Positions 49,526 through 61,419 of a stretch of DNA of 64,000 bases are shown here, in pieces (position 1 is the stretch's first letter; each line of letters begins with the position of its first letter). Source of the stretch: Stenopsyche tienmushanensis (taxonomy: Eukaryota; Arthropoda; Insecta; Trichoptera; Stenopsychidae). Made by a program: the position numbers and the translations under genes. Location of the stretch: assembly GCA_008973525.1 (NCBI GenBank), contig WACJ01000116.1:959941-1023940 (forward strand), given 5' to 3'. A model generated the notes under the pieces. It searched no databases and was not told where the DNA came from. It saw only the letters and a program-made list of their open reading frames with translations.

Positions 49526-52356
49526 TCAATCATCAGATTTCTTTTGCGATAACATGATGTAAATTTTCTTTGCGAGATTTTTATATCCCGAGGCATGTTT
49601 GCTACTGGGTTCCGATAATACAACTGGTTTTCCAGCAGCAGTAGATTCCGAAACAGCTTGGTGAAGTTCGAAACTTTCTAAAATCGGTACATTCAACTGG
49701 TTTGCCAAATCGTCTGTACCCTTCCCAAATATATGATTTGTTTCGCCACAATGATCACAAATTGCATGAGACATATTTTCTACAATACCGAATATAGGTA
49801 TATCAAGCTTCTCTAACATTGTTGCACCTCTTCGTGCCACTTGTAGTGCTGCAGTTTGTGGAGTAGTAACTAAAATTGCTCCTGAAAAAATCAATTACAA
49901 GAAATTAAAGGCACGTAATATATAATTAAGTAATGCATGTATTACGTAAGAGGGGAAGAGATCGCTATTAAATTAAATATTATATAGATTTAGCATTACA
50001 AACCATCAATGGGAAGATTTTGAGCGAGAGAAAGGTGCGTATCACCAGTACCGGGTGGTGTATCGATGACTAAACAGTCTAACGGACCCCAAGCAACTTG
50101 TCTAGTGAGTCTATCGATTGCTTGCATTACCATCAATCCTCTCCAAACAACTGCACCTTCTCCGGATACAAGTAATCCCATCGACATGCTAAACGTTGGA
50201 ATAGTCAAATAAGTTGATCTGAATATTTTGCTAAAAATATTATTTATAAAACTATATTACTCGCCATTTAACACCATAGTTTAAAAGTGGTTCCATCAAA
50301 TTCTCATTATTCAACATCGGCTCACCGCTTACATTCATCATCAGAGGAATAGATGGTCCGAATACATCTGCGTCTAATAATCCTATTTCTTTCGTGTGAT
50401 CAATGGCTTTTAAAGCACATGCTAAGTTCACTAAAAACATATATAATACATTAACAATACCATAATAATACTTTTATTTATATAATTGAAAATAAGAGTA
50501 ACCTGCGGTAGTAGTTTTTCCGACGCCACCTTTTCCAGAAGCTACCATTAAAATATGTTTAACGTTAGGTATCGGTTTTTTCTTGGGTAAGCTTTTCGCC
50601 ATCAGCTCTTTCCTTCTTCTTTCTACATCTTCTGATTTTTGAATAGCCGACGAGGAGTAAAACTGCTGTATAATTTAACAACGCAAGCTTTTTAATTAAC
50701 TACTATTCTTTAAATCGGGGTTTATCGTATTGCAATTTTCATACAACAAAAAAATTGGGTTTCTATGAAACAATATATCGCGCAGAACTGAGAGACAATG
50801 CAAAAATTATGGAAATATTACAAGTTTACAAAACAAATTAGCGTCAAATGCGCTTTGACAATGAAAGCATTGTAAAACCTTCGCATTAAAGGTTTTATAA
50901 TTTTTTTACGCATCTCGTGATATCCAGACAGAGTTTTACAGCTCATTTTGAAATGGAAATTTGAAGAATCAACCAGAGTTTCTTTAATAATACATTTTCT
51001 GGAAGGGTCAGCTTATGAAATGTATATTTATTTAAAATTACATACATCTTCAATATTTTTAGATATTATTAAGTAGTTATAGTTTATCGATGATCCTTAT
51101 GTAATATTCAGGGTAGCGCAACATAAAATTGTATAGCAGTAATAAAATATGCTTACTTAAAAGACAATATCTCTCATTTATTTTGGTGTCAATTTATGAG
51201 CACTAAATCTTGACTAATGTCTTTCAGTTTCAAATTCTCAAGGATATTTCACTATTACATATGCAAGAAAAATGTATTTTAGACTCTTTGTATATCAAGA
51301 AGTCATTTATTACCCACACAGAAAATCCAAAAATAAATAAATAAATTTAATAAATTAAATTAAAAAAGCTGTAAAATTAGCGTTTATTCAATTTTTTAGA
51401 TACAAAGTAATGAGCGTTTACAAATAAAAGCTAGGAGATTGATTTTTTTTCAATATTAAACGTATGGGTAGGTTGATATGGATGACATAATTGTGATTTT
51501 TATTTTAAAATAAACATCAAATGAGCCTTTCAAATTTGATGCATTACTTCTGTTGATGATTGTGAATTATTAAAAAATGCATGTTTTTCACCTTTTGAGG
51601 AAAATTCCTGCTGATAAACACTCTAAAACATGTTCGAATTAATTGCACCATTTTAATATTTGACAACAAACATTTAACCAAAAACTGTCAGAAGAGATAT
51701 TCAATAACAGATATAATGCGAGCATGCTCGTTTTAAAAAGCATTTAGATCATTCGTTCTATTATTGTGTAAAATAAAAATATTCTATAATAATTTAATTT
51801 ATTTACATACATTGACGTTTCAGTGATTCGAATAATTATATTCTCGTATAATTTTACGATTAAAAAAACAATATTAAACGATTAATTTATAAATTAATAA
51901 TTAGCTTATAATTTATAAACCGATGAAAATTGGCGAGAGTTCAATAGCAATATAATTTATATTTTGCATTGAAATGTATTTTTTAATATAAAAATATAAA
52001 AAACACAACAATATCTTTTATTTTATTTATTATATTATTTATTCTCGTAAAAGAGTTAATTTATTTTCAAATTGTTTAAAATATTTGTTTTAATAGAATA
52101 TTGATATTCTTTTAACAAATTAATGTAGTATGCCTGCTTATATAAAATAATTTGAAAATAAAATCTGTATGAAGTATTTCTGTTACGAAACGTTTTAAGA
52201 CCGTTCATGACATACAGTCATATTAAAGTGAAGTGTGTATAGAAATATTTGTATGATGAAAATGAAAATGAGTGTTTGTCAGAGGTGCGGTGCGTTTGGA
52301 GCTGGCAGTGAGGTGTTGAAGGAGTGTCCTCCTTTCACTGCAAAGACGCGAATCAT
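49526..52356 (-). CDS. NUBPL: NUBPL/Ind1, mitochondrial Fe-S P-loop NTPase for complex I assembly
   Basis: Firm exons: 50665-50503, 50430-50265, 50188-50004, 49881-49526. A tentative first exon, 52356-52339 (MIRVFA), would give about 295 residues; human is 319. Motifs in order: [20 protein letters not shown] then VGKTT (Walker A), [62 protein letters not shown] with the CxxC pair of the Mrp/NBP35 family, and [10 protein letters not shown]. Known role: ATP-dependent scaffold delivering 4Fe-4S clusters to complex I in the mitochondrial matrix. The 50264-50189 intron must start with GC, not GT, to keep the frame and yield the conserved KCMSMG; the next donor is GTTTGT. The first exon is inferred only from a Met, a basic start and phase, and points away from the HCF-like gene. 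Confidence 0.9.
50666..52338. other. region upstream of NUBPL exon with Walker A, probable first intron
   Basis: Very AT-rich, no other coding signal on either strand. It ends at a GC-richer stretch from about 52250. Confidence 0.45.
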
Positions 52357-52521
52357 AGACAAGTCGTAGCGCCGTCGCTAAGCTTGTTTCTGGTCAAAAT
52401 GGACGCCGCATTTGTGCTTGTTTGTGTTTGTCAAAATTGACGCTTTTCGTACAAATTATAGCGGCAAACTGAAGTCGACGAATAGGTTGGTCGAATATCG
52501 AAAAACTAGTTCTTTAAAGAA
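52357..52521. promoter_or_regulatory. likely shared 5' region of NUBPL and the HCF-like gene
   Basis: Lies inside a 52250-52590 stretch with clearly more G, C and CpG than its surroundings (GTAGCGCCGTCGCTAAGC; ATGGACGCCGCATTTG). Divergent starts at 52356 (tentative) and 52522. Interpreted as a CpG-type bidirectional promoter; no core element assigned. Confidence 0.45.
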
Positions 52522-55500
52522 ATGGAGGCTGACGCCGAAGAACATGCCGCACAACCCGCCAGCCCGCTGCCGCCTGCCGCCACTTCCAACGGTTGCACTA
52601 TAACCGCACTATTTTCAATCTAATCTCATTTTTTGTAACTATTTTTAACATATTACTTGTAGTTTAATCACCCCTATTATGTTTTTACTTCAAACTGATT
52701 TTTTTCGCAATACCTTCAGAATCTATAACGTCGCTTGGCGCCGAAACGGTTCATTATAAAATTGAGATCTTAACCTATCCAAATTCTTGTTATAGCTTCT
52801 TATTTGAAAATATCCTTTTAGGGATTCAAAACGGTGCTGCCGCATGCAGCAATGAAGCAGCAGGAGTGGATCAAGCAGATGAAGAAGGCGATGCAGAAGG
52901 GGGTGGAGTGCCTATGGAATTAGAAGAACCTCTAAATTCATCAGTGCAATCTATAGATGATCCATCGTCCTATATTGGAGATAATTGTCTCTCAACTCCC
53001 GTGAGTTAACATACAATAAATAGTTATTTACATTAGAAAATTAGCGGAATATTAAAAAATAGTGTAAAACATGAAAAATATTACCGTCCCGTAGTTATAG
53101 AGAAAATATTTATTTTTATCACAAAAAAATATTTAAGAAAATGCTGATAAATAGAAATCTAAACTTTGCATACTGATTTGTGTAGATCTTGTATATAAAA
53201 TTATCTGAAATCAATTCAATTTTTTATTGTGAGGAATTTCATTGATGTAGTTTAATCGTTTAAATCTGTTTTCATTTAATAATCTTTTTCAGGCAAACAC
53301 AGAATCTAACTCACCTCAGATGGACACTGAGCCGGATTCTGAAGGATTAAGAGATGCGGAAGAAGGTGATAGCGCTGAAACCTCAGGTGGGGCTAATGAA
53401 ATTACGGATGCCGAAGAATCGCCGGATCAATCTGTATCATCTGCAGGCGCTTCCGGTACCACTATTCCTTCTGGTAGAGATGTGGATGATGAAGGTATAA
53501 GTCATAAACGCAGTCAACCCTGCTATAATGATCATTTCTACTGACTTTTTCCTTATCTTTAGCGCCGTCTCCTCCTATAATTCTCCTATAATATGTGCAT
53601 ATCTTTTAATCTTAATAATAATATCGAATAATATAATAAGGTCTCTGTAACAATTATTCCCGTAAGCATTCGATTTCTTTCATTTGTAACAGTAAGTGGA
53701 CAAAGTTTTAACACAATCTGATGAATGGTATAGCAGCGCATTATATACGAACAAACAGAGATTAATTTTTCTATATTAGATACCCCAAATTTTGTATGAG
53801 TGTTTGGCTTTCTATAATCTTTTTTCCTATACCGCGGTCCCTATCTTGTCATTATAGGAGGGTTCGACTGTATTTTAATATGATATATGAATATTACTTA
53901 TTATACGAATATGTAATTGTTGATTGCAGAAAGAGTAACGGGTGAATCGGATCTTCCTCTAATGCCAGATGTAGCAAGTAGTGACGATGTTGCTCCGCCT
54001 GATGTAACAAGTGGTTCGGTAGATGCAATCCAAACTGGAATAAGGTCAGAAATAATTTATATTTTCACAATTAATGAATTACACCTGAGCAATTGTTATT
54101 TTAATGTCTTTATCTTTTAATCATTAGTTCGAGTACAGTGGACGTAGCTGATAATTCTTTACATTCTGTCGGAAATCCTGCAATATCTAGCTCAGATGCT
54201 GAAAGCTCTGATCTTTTACCGAGTACTTCTTCGAATGTATTGGATTGTGGAAATAGTAATAATGGACTTGCACTCGTTTCTTCATTAGCAGCTGATGCCT
54301 TAAATGATTTAGCGATGCCAAATTTACCCGAATCAAATGAGGATCATCCTGTAGAAAATATGGATGGGTGCGTTATATTGATATTTGAGATTCCAGAAAA
54401 TTATAATAATGAAGAATGCGTTAATATCATGTCATTAAAAAACCAAAATTGCACTGGATTAATGCCAATTCTTCATTATATAAAAATAAGCGTTTATGAT
54501 ATTTATTTTGTACCTTCTATGTTTAAAAATACCATGATTTTTTAGACATCCAGATACATCTGCTCCTCCTTTAGTGGAAGCGATGGCATCTCATAGTGTT
54601 AATACTATCAGTCAACCGCTACATTATAGACCTCAAATAACGGACTTATTAAAAAATTCATTGGGTTCTCATACGGTAGTCTCATCAAGCAATGCTGCAA
54701 CGGGAAGTAAGTTTTCCATAATTATAAACATAGCTACGTTTATTAAGAATGTTATATATTATTTAAATTTAAACATTTTCTTTTTAGTTTTGCATCATCA
54801 GGTTTCATCAACTAGTGCTGAATTATTAGGAGCCGATGAAAGTGCCGTTTCATCCTCTATGAATAGTAATGGAAATGCTGTTAATTCTTCTAACTCCCAT
54901 GAAGCTGATGGACTTGCGACTCTCGCTAGTGCTGCTCTTAATAGACAACAAAGCACTAAGGTTAGAATAACCTCTATTAATTCGCTTATTGTATATAAAG
55001 AGTCAATGCCATTATCTTCAGATAGAGTTTGAGCTTATACACGTTTTGCAAAATTAACGGATATTAATGCTTGTATACATATTTTTATAGGAAATAAAAA
55101 CAGACCTCGAAGAACCCTGGTACACCGTTGCCATTGTCAAAGGCACATCATATACCGTACGTTTTATTTCGATATTTTCCAAATGCAATACATCACAAAA
55201 ATCAATTAATAAATCATTTCAAAAAAATCCAGGTACAAAATTATATAGCAGACCCAAATATAGATCTTTCTAAACTCACCTTGGATAACATACCAGAGCT
55301 GTCGGGCTACCCGGTTATACCTTTGGATCCCGGAACCGGTTACAAATTTAGAGTCGCAGCAATTAATTCGTGCGGGAGAGGAGAATTTGGTGAAGTAATA
55401 AATTCTATATAGTCTATAAATTCCGCAATTGTAATATGTTTATAGATTATTTTTATATTGAATTAATTTTTGACAGGAATCTGCTTTTAAAACGTGCGTG

Positions 55501-57320
55501 CCTGGCTATCCCGGTGCTCCGTCGGCGATAAAAATTACGAAATCTTCAGAAGGTGCCCACTTATCATGGGAACCGCCTCAAGTGTCGTCCGAGGGAATAT
55601 TTGAATATTCAGTCTACTTAGCAGTTAAGCCGACGCTGAGCGGAACAATTAAGGTGTTCATTATGACTTGTGCAGTTCTTGCTAAAATTAATAAGCATTT
55701 CAGAGCAATTTTATATAAATGTGACATAAAAAATAAATTCAAATAACTTTTATTCCAGGATCAAGTTCCTGCTAAATCACAATTGACATTTGTGCGCGTG
55801 TACTGTGGTAAAGCAAACACTTGTGTGGTGTCACAGCCGACGCTTGGAAATGCCCACGTTGACAATTCAACTAAGCCGGCGATAATATTTCGTATTGCCG
55901 CCCGAAACGATAAAGGGTATGGGCCAGCTACACAAGTTAGGTGGCTGCAAGGTGATTATTAATAATTCCATTTTAAATGCTGTATTTATTAGATTGAAGC
56001 CTTTTAAATTTAATTTTTAAAAATGCATAGAAATTGGTTGTAATTAATTGTATAAAATACAAGTGATTATCCGGCATGCGTTGCAATGCCACGTCTTGCA
56101 TAACAAACTGAGTACAGAAACAATATTTTTATTATGTCTATGTTATTCCCGCAAGTGTAAACAATAAATTGACCAAGTTTTATCGCAATCGGATGAACGG
56201 TATGGCAGCGCATTAAATATGGACAAACAAATATTAAATTTTATATATTAGACTATGCCTATGTGACTCGCACAATCCTTAGCAATAAATGGACAGAGTT
56301 TTATCGCAATCTGATGAATAGTATGGCAGCGCATTACATACGAACAAACAGATTATTTTTTATATTAGAAGATAATAGGCGTACCCAGAAAAAAAGATGT
56401 TTTACTATTAAATTATTCACATGTGTTAGATGACCTTCAATTTATGCTGTCAGCTTTCAGTCTATAAACTTCACACATGCACTGCTTTATTATCCTTGTT
56501 TAACCCTTTCAAACTGGAAAACATACATGCTACGCTCTAATGTAAATCCACTTTTCTGTCAGCTCCGCCGTAGTGTGTAACAATCTGGATAATGAACCAG
56601 GCTCAATAAATAAACTTAAACACGGTTGATAGCACACAATATTCTTTCATTTCTTTGGAATATTTCTTAATGTTCAACTTGTATGGCATCTGCTTTCTGT
56701 TATTCAGATATTTTTGCTTATTAATGTGTTGCGAAAATAAAAGTGCACGGTTACCATGCAAGCCTGCCAGTTTACTTCTGGAGTAGATTTTGCAAAGAAG
56801 TGTTGATATTCGGCTAATGACGTCACTCCAGAACAGTCAAAAGGGAATAACAAAATTGGTCAACGATAATAATGATGCGAGTATCTTAATTATCAAAACA
56901 AACGCCTGTTCTCAAGACAACACAGACGAAAGTCATATTATCTTTGTCGAAAGAGCTTAAAAGCTTATCCGACGATAGCGATTTCGGCACGATTTTGCCA
57001 TTGATGCACAAGTGTATGATGAGACGCAAGACACCCATCTCTGTCTCATGATTTCCGATCCGATAGGGTTAATACGTGCCGTACCCATACATCTTGTTTC
57101 AACATTTTGCATTTTTTTGCACTATTTTATAGTAGATTTTTAGTCTAAATTTGATTTAATGGTAATATGCGTTTCATGTCCTAATTATATTCAAATTAAT
57201 TTAACCATTGTTCGTATATTTTCAGAAAACAAATCATCAGGCGTAAAAAGAATTCTTGCAGATGGACGACCGCCCGGAGCACCTCCGTCTAAACAACAAA
57301 AACCAAACATGATACATTGA
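52522..57320 (+). CDS. Hcf: host cell factor-like protein, C-terminal FN3 part only
   Basis: Exons 52522-52591, 52822-53000, 53293-53494, 53930-54044, 54128-54367, 54546-54706, 54788-54960, 55091-55156, 55233-55394, 55477-55653, 55759-55951, 57226-57320; 1833 nt, 610 residues, phases consistent. Residues 1-380 are acidic and Ser/Ala-rich ([45 protein letters not shown]). From about 388 come the two fibronectin type III modules that end HCF-1: [82 protein letters not shown] basic tail ([16 protein letters not shown]) may be nuclear targeting. HCF is a nuclear scaffold joining Set1/MLL, Sin3 and other complexes to transcription factors. No Kelch repeats occur on the plus strand upstream. The start has an in-frame TAG 15 nt before it. 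The final 1.3-kb intron holds family A and C repeats. Confidence 0.88.
53672..53780 (-). repeat. repeat family A, monomer, in an HCF-like intron
   Basis: AACAGTAAGTGGACAAAGTT and GAACAAACAGAGATTAATTT, ending TATATTAGA; corresponds to the first unit of the dimeric copies. Confidence 0.7.
56068..56370 (-). repeat. repeat family A, dimer, in the last HCF-like intron
   Basis: Runs from TGCGTTGCAATGCCACGTCT to TTATATTAGA, with an internal TATATTAGACTATGCC junction separating two units. It is the longest copy and defines the family ends together with 2803-2980. Confidence 0.8.
56480..57080 (+). repeat. repeat family C copy in the last HCF-like intron
   Basis: Contains TTATTTATTGAGC-type and GATAGCACACAATATTC blocks, then GTTGCGAAAATAAAAGTGCA and AACAAACGCCTGTTCTCAAG. 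The second half is the inverse of 27825-28150 in Siva and resembles 11880-12040. Confidence 0.7.
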
Positions 57321-58284
57321 AAATTTAGGAAATAATTTAGATAATATTTCATCTCTAAAAATCGTAAAATGAAATTAGTTTCTTTTTCAATTTTCCACTT
57401 AAACTATACCTCAGCCTTCGATAGTTTCAAAATACATATGTATATATTATATCTGTACATATTTACAGTTTATATTTTTGTTTGGTGAATATATTGTTTC
57501 GTCTATATATTTCTATAGTAATTAAAGATGAACTATTCAAACTGAGGCATAAGATTCATGGAAATTGTAAAAGAGCAATAAATTCCTCATTGTGTAAATG
57601 TTATTAAAGTGACATGTAAAATATATAGAAGGATATAAATCATGTTTGACTTTTTGCATTACATCACAAGTGCGTACATTCTTATTCATTTCAGTTATAT
57701 ATATATATTGATTACTATCATACAATAAAAAAAAACTATTACTGTTTAAAAAGTAAATAAATATTAATTTTTTATAAGTAAAACTTTTTCTATGAAGCTT
57801 CCACTACTCAATTAAATACATTGTTTAGTTGTTTTACAACAAAAAGTACGAAGTCGTAATTAAACACCCTTTGTTATTGATTAATATATAATTGTTGGTT
57901 TTATTTAGCAGTGCACAAGTAAATCTTAATTTGAATCGAGTAGCAATATTTGTCAGACACGCATTGTATTACAGATTATTAGTTCCTAAATTATATAAAT
58001 TATCTGTATTCGTAGAGAAAGAAACATAATTTACATCTTATGCGCGGACACGTCTGCAATTGCAGTCATTTTATATGTTGCGTGGGATGCGTCCTCAAAT
58101 TGGTAATGATGTCCCAAATGATTAATAAATAGTTAAAAACCTTTTGATGAATTATCATATATTCGGCATGAATTTGCGTAAAAAATTGATTAGTCAAAAT
58201 TGGATCTCGCTTAATATTTGATTATTTTTAAGGGAAACGTCTCATCTTCATTTGTAACTTGTTTTATGAATGCTTGTCATGTTA
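57321..58284. other. intergenic, after the HCF-like gene
   Basis: AT-rich; probable 3' UTR at the start; a (TA)n tract near 57697-57709. No other gene seen. Confidence 0.5.
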
Positions 58285-58760
58285 TTACCGTAATTGATTG
58301 ATTTTCATCTTCACCGTGAGGATGGATCCAAGGTATTTGAACTCTTGGACCCTTTCAATATTTCCACTGTTAATACTCGTCAGCAAAAGCCAAATGCATT
58401 GCATTATCCTTCCATGGATCTTTGTGTCAGGGCATTGTTAGAGCGAACTATACTAATAGATCCGGACACACATATCCTCGACGGCCTCACCAGTTTACTC
58501 GGGATTCTCATCTCCAACATGGTCCTTCAAAGTTTTTCCCAAAGTTGACGCTGTCGTATGCCTTGCAAAAATCCATAAACATGTGGTGGAAATCAACACC
58601 GTATTCCCAAATTTTTTCCGAGAATATTCTCGCATTAAATAACTGATCCGCCCGGTCTGAAACTGCATTGGTACTCCTCGAGAAGTTCGTCCATGATGAG
58701 AGACAGCCGTCCGATCAGAGCGAATTTCAGTTTGGCAGCAATTAAACGAGGATTTATTTC
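58285..58760 (-). mobile_element. non-LTR retrotransposon fragment, reverse transcriptase
   Basis: Minus-strand reading with frameshifts: IAAKLKFALIGRLSLIMDEL, LEEYQCSFRPGGS, KLWEKL-type block then MLEMRIPSKLVR, and after a deletion VQEFKYLGSILT. The order matches RTE/CR1-like reverse transcriptases (LLxxYQCGFRPGxST; MLEMGIPxKLVRL; FxYLGSIL). The catalytic box is lost; inactive. Confidence 0.75.
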
Positions 58761-59576
58761 CACAAATTCTTATGAAATGTTGGGACTATCTGTAAAGATT
58801 TTAAAATAAATTAATAAACAATCGTAATCGTAATACGACGAAAACATTTATATATATTGTCCATTCCAAATTTTTTTGTGTTGTGCAGAATTCCATATTT
58901 ATATATGCAACATGCATTATGATGACGACTACCATTTTTTTATGTCTAAAAATTTATTTATACATTGCGACTTATCAGCCATTTGGTCTGCGAATTTTCT
59001 CAAAAGAACTTCATAAATAAGATTATTCTCATCGACTTTTTCATTTTATAAACATATTAAACTCGTCACCTTAAACAGGATATATTTTTCAATGATTTTG
59101 ATTATTTTTAAGCTTTTGTAAATATTTATTGATTTATATGTGTACATTGGTGTTAAGATTTGATCCCTTTTTTATGTTTGAACATTGAATATATTAAAAA
59201 TGCGTCTATGCAATCCACGACAAAACAGGATTCTTTCACCAACTGGCCTGAAATCAATTGTCTATCATTTTTATTTATTAATACATTATAAGTTATTCAT
59301 AGTATTATTTAATTTTGTACTTTTTTTGCAATATAATCTTCTAATGAATATGTGTAATAGGAAAATGTAATTTCAAATGATAGTCATTTAACAATGTAAA
59401 ATTTGCTCAAAATTTAATTTTCTTTCTATGGAACTTAGAGAGAGAGTAAGCTTAATTAATTACTAACGAGGTTATAAATTAACATGTCTACATTTATCAA
59501 ATATAATGTTATTAACTTCACGGGATCAGTAGAAGGATACATTGTATTTATATATATATTTTTTTGTATCCAAATA
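58761..59576. other. intergenic, nothing recognised
   Basis: AT-rich, no supported gene or bounded repeat. Confidence 0.5.
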
Positions 59577-60138
59577 CAGGTGCGGCAGGGAAACTACCTT
59601 ATTTAAAATATGAATTACAGTTTATTTATTTCGCGTCGTAATAATTCCTCCCTGATCTACTATAAATAAAATGAGGACTTCCATCTAATCATTGATCGTG
59701 ATCAGTTGACGACGTTGCGTATTAATCTGCCGTATCCACCCCGCCCATATTTTTAATGTTATCTAAAATGACTACTGGCTTGTTTATTAGCTCATCTTGA
59801 CTAGATTGATATGGGGTAGTCCTTGCTCTTCTTCTCGTTGATTGGGAAGTTGACGTATGCTTTGTACTGAGCATTGTGACTATTATTTTATCTCGCCAAG
59901 CTAATACTAAAGTATCTTGTTTTCCGTATGCTATCTTTCGTCCCGCAGCTAATCTTGGTTTCTTTTATATGATTAGGTAAACCCTTTCTGTAGGTCATTA
60001 TCGTGCCAGTGAGAAAACATTTTCTTTTTAAGAATTCTCCATCAAGGGTCGGATTGGCATAAAACCTATCCGTAAATACACGATAGACTAGAAAGACATT
60101 TATGATTTTCAAATAAGGAGGTTTCCCTGCCACATCTG
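59577..60138 (-). mobile_element. piggyBac-like transposase remnant between terminal inverted repeats
   Basis: Left end CAGGTGCGGCAGGGAAACTA; right end, inverted, CAGATGTGGCAGGGAAACCT; a TA lies on both sides. Between them, on the minus strand, a piggyBac-type transposase piece reads [38 protein letters not shown], then AWRDKIIVTMLSTKHTS and NIKNMGGVDTAD, the last being the family's MGGVDxxD motif. At 562 bp it is a deletion derivative. Canonical piggyBac elements duplicate TTAA, so the TA flanks are odd. Confidence 0.75.
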
Positions 60139-61189
60139 TAGAGTTTCAAATATAAATGTGGTTTCCAGGACTGAAGAAATTCTCACCGAATTTTAATTAA
60201 ATCTTTTATTTTATTTAACAAATTTCATGCCACCTATATTTTTAAAAACTTGCACCACATTCTGATGTGTATTTGATTGTACTAGGAACATTTGACGAAA
60301 ATACTGTCGATCGTGATAGGCACGCTATGAAAACAATCCTAACGCTGATATATCAACGCAACGCGTTAAGAAAGATATCAAATCACAATACAATATTTTC
60401 GTCTCACAATATTAAATTTTCAAAATCATCAAAACAAGGAATTAGTGTATAATTATAGTTTATTACAATTTTATTTCCACTAATCATACAATTTAGATTT
60501 ATATAGCTCTTAGCGTATAAGCAGGCAACTAATTGAGTAGTGGAGCTGTTGAACTTTTGTTACAATGTAAAAACATGTTGAATGATTTATAAGTATGGTT
60601 TATTCGCATATTTAATGAATATTAGATATGTCCTTTTTTTTATTTTCAAATTAATCTCTAAAATGCTATATGAACCTTCACAATTTTTATAAGGATATAT
60701 AATTGTTTTTATACCTAATGATTACAAATTTGTATGTATATGGGTTATTTCAATGGAAAGGTTGTCGAAACAAAATAAATGAAAATTATAATCATAATGT
60801 TGTTAATTTAAAGTAAATTTTTGATTTAAACGTGCCTTTTCCTTTATTAACCCTTTAATCACCCAAAAACCGCACAATTTGTATAGAAAAATAAATTTTA
60901 TATTAGGTGTATTGATAAGTCCTTGCCGATTTTGATAGACATCTGTTTGATATTTTTGTGTTAACACTATGACACAGTGACTTTGGTTTTGTACCTCTAG
61001 AACTGGAAACCCTTTATATAGAGTTATAGTAGAAGCAGATCCTCAATTTAATTAAGAAATTATCGTAGAGGATGCATTCACCGTGGTTGACGCATGAACT
61101 GTCCGACGATAACGAAGGAGAGCGACGAAACACATGCAACACTTTGTTGTCAATCTAAAAAGTTCGTCCCTTTTTGCATTGAATTGTGA
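60139..61189. other. intergenic, nothing recognised
   Basis: AT-rich. The frame 60267-60452 has no recognised motif. No bounded repeat identified. Confidence 0.5.
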
Positions 61190-61370
61190 CTGGGAATGAA
61201 ATATGACATAAACATCAATGGCTTTCAGCGGGGAAACATTATAGATACAGTTGAGGACTTCATATATCTTGGACAATGCATAAATACGGACAACTCAACC
61301 ACCAAGAGATAATTAGAAGAACCAAACAATGATGGAGCGCTTTTGGCAAAGCAAATCGAACATCTGCACC
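61190..61370 (+). mobile_element. non-LTR retrotransposon scrap
   Basis: Reads NIIDTVEDFIYLGQCINTDN then STTKR and NNDGALLAKQI, like the FxYLGxxLxxDGSxxxEVxxRI block after LINE reverse transcriptase. Very short and decayed. Confidence 0.5.
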
Positions 61371-61419
61371 TACATATAAATTGTGGCAAATAAAAACTAT
61401 ACTAATAACGTAAAACAGT

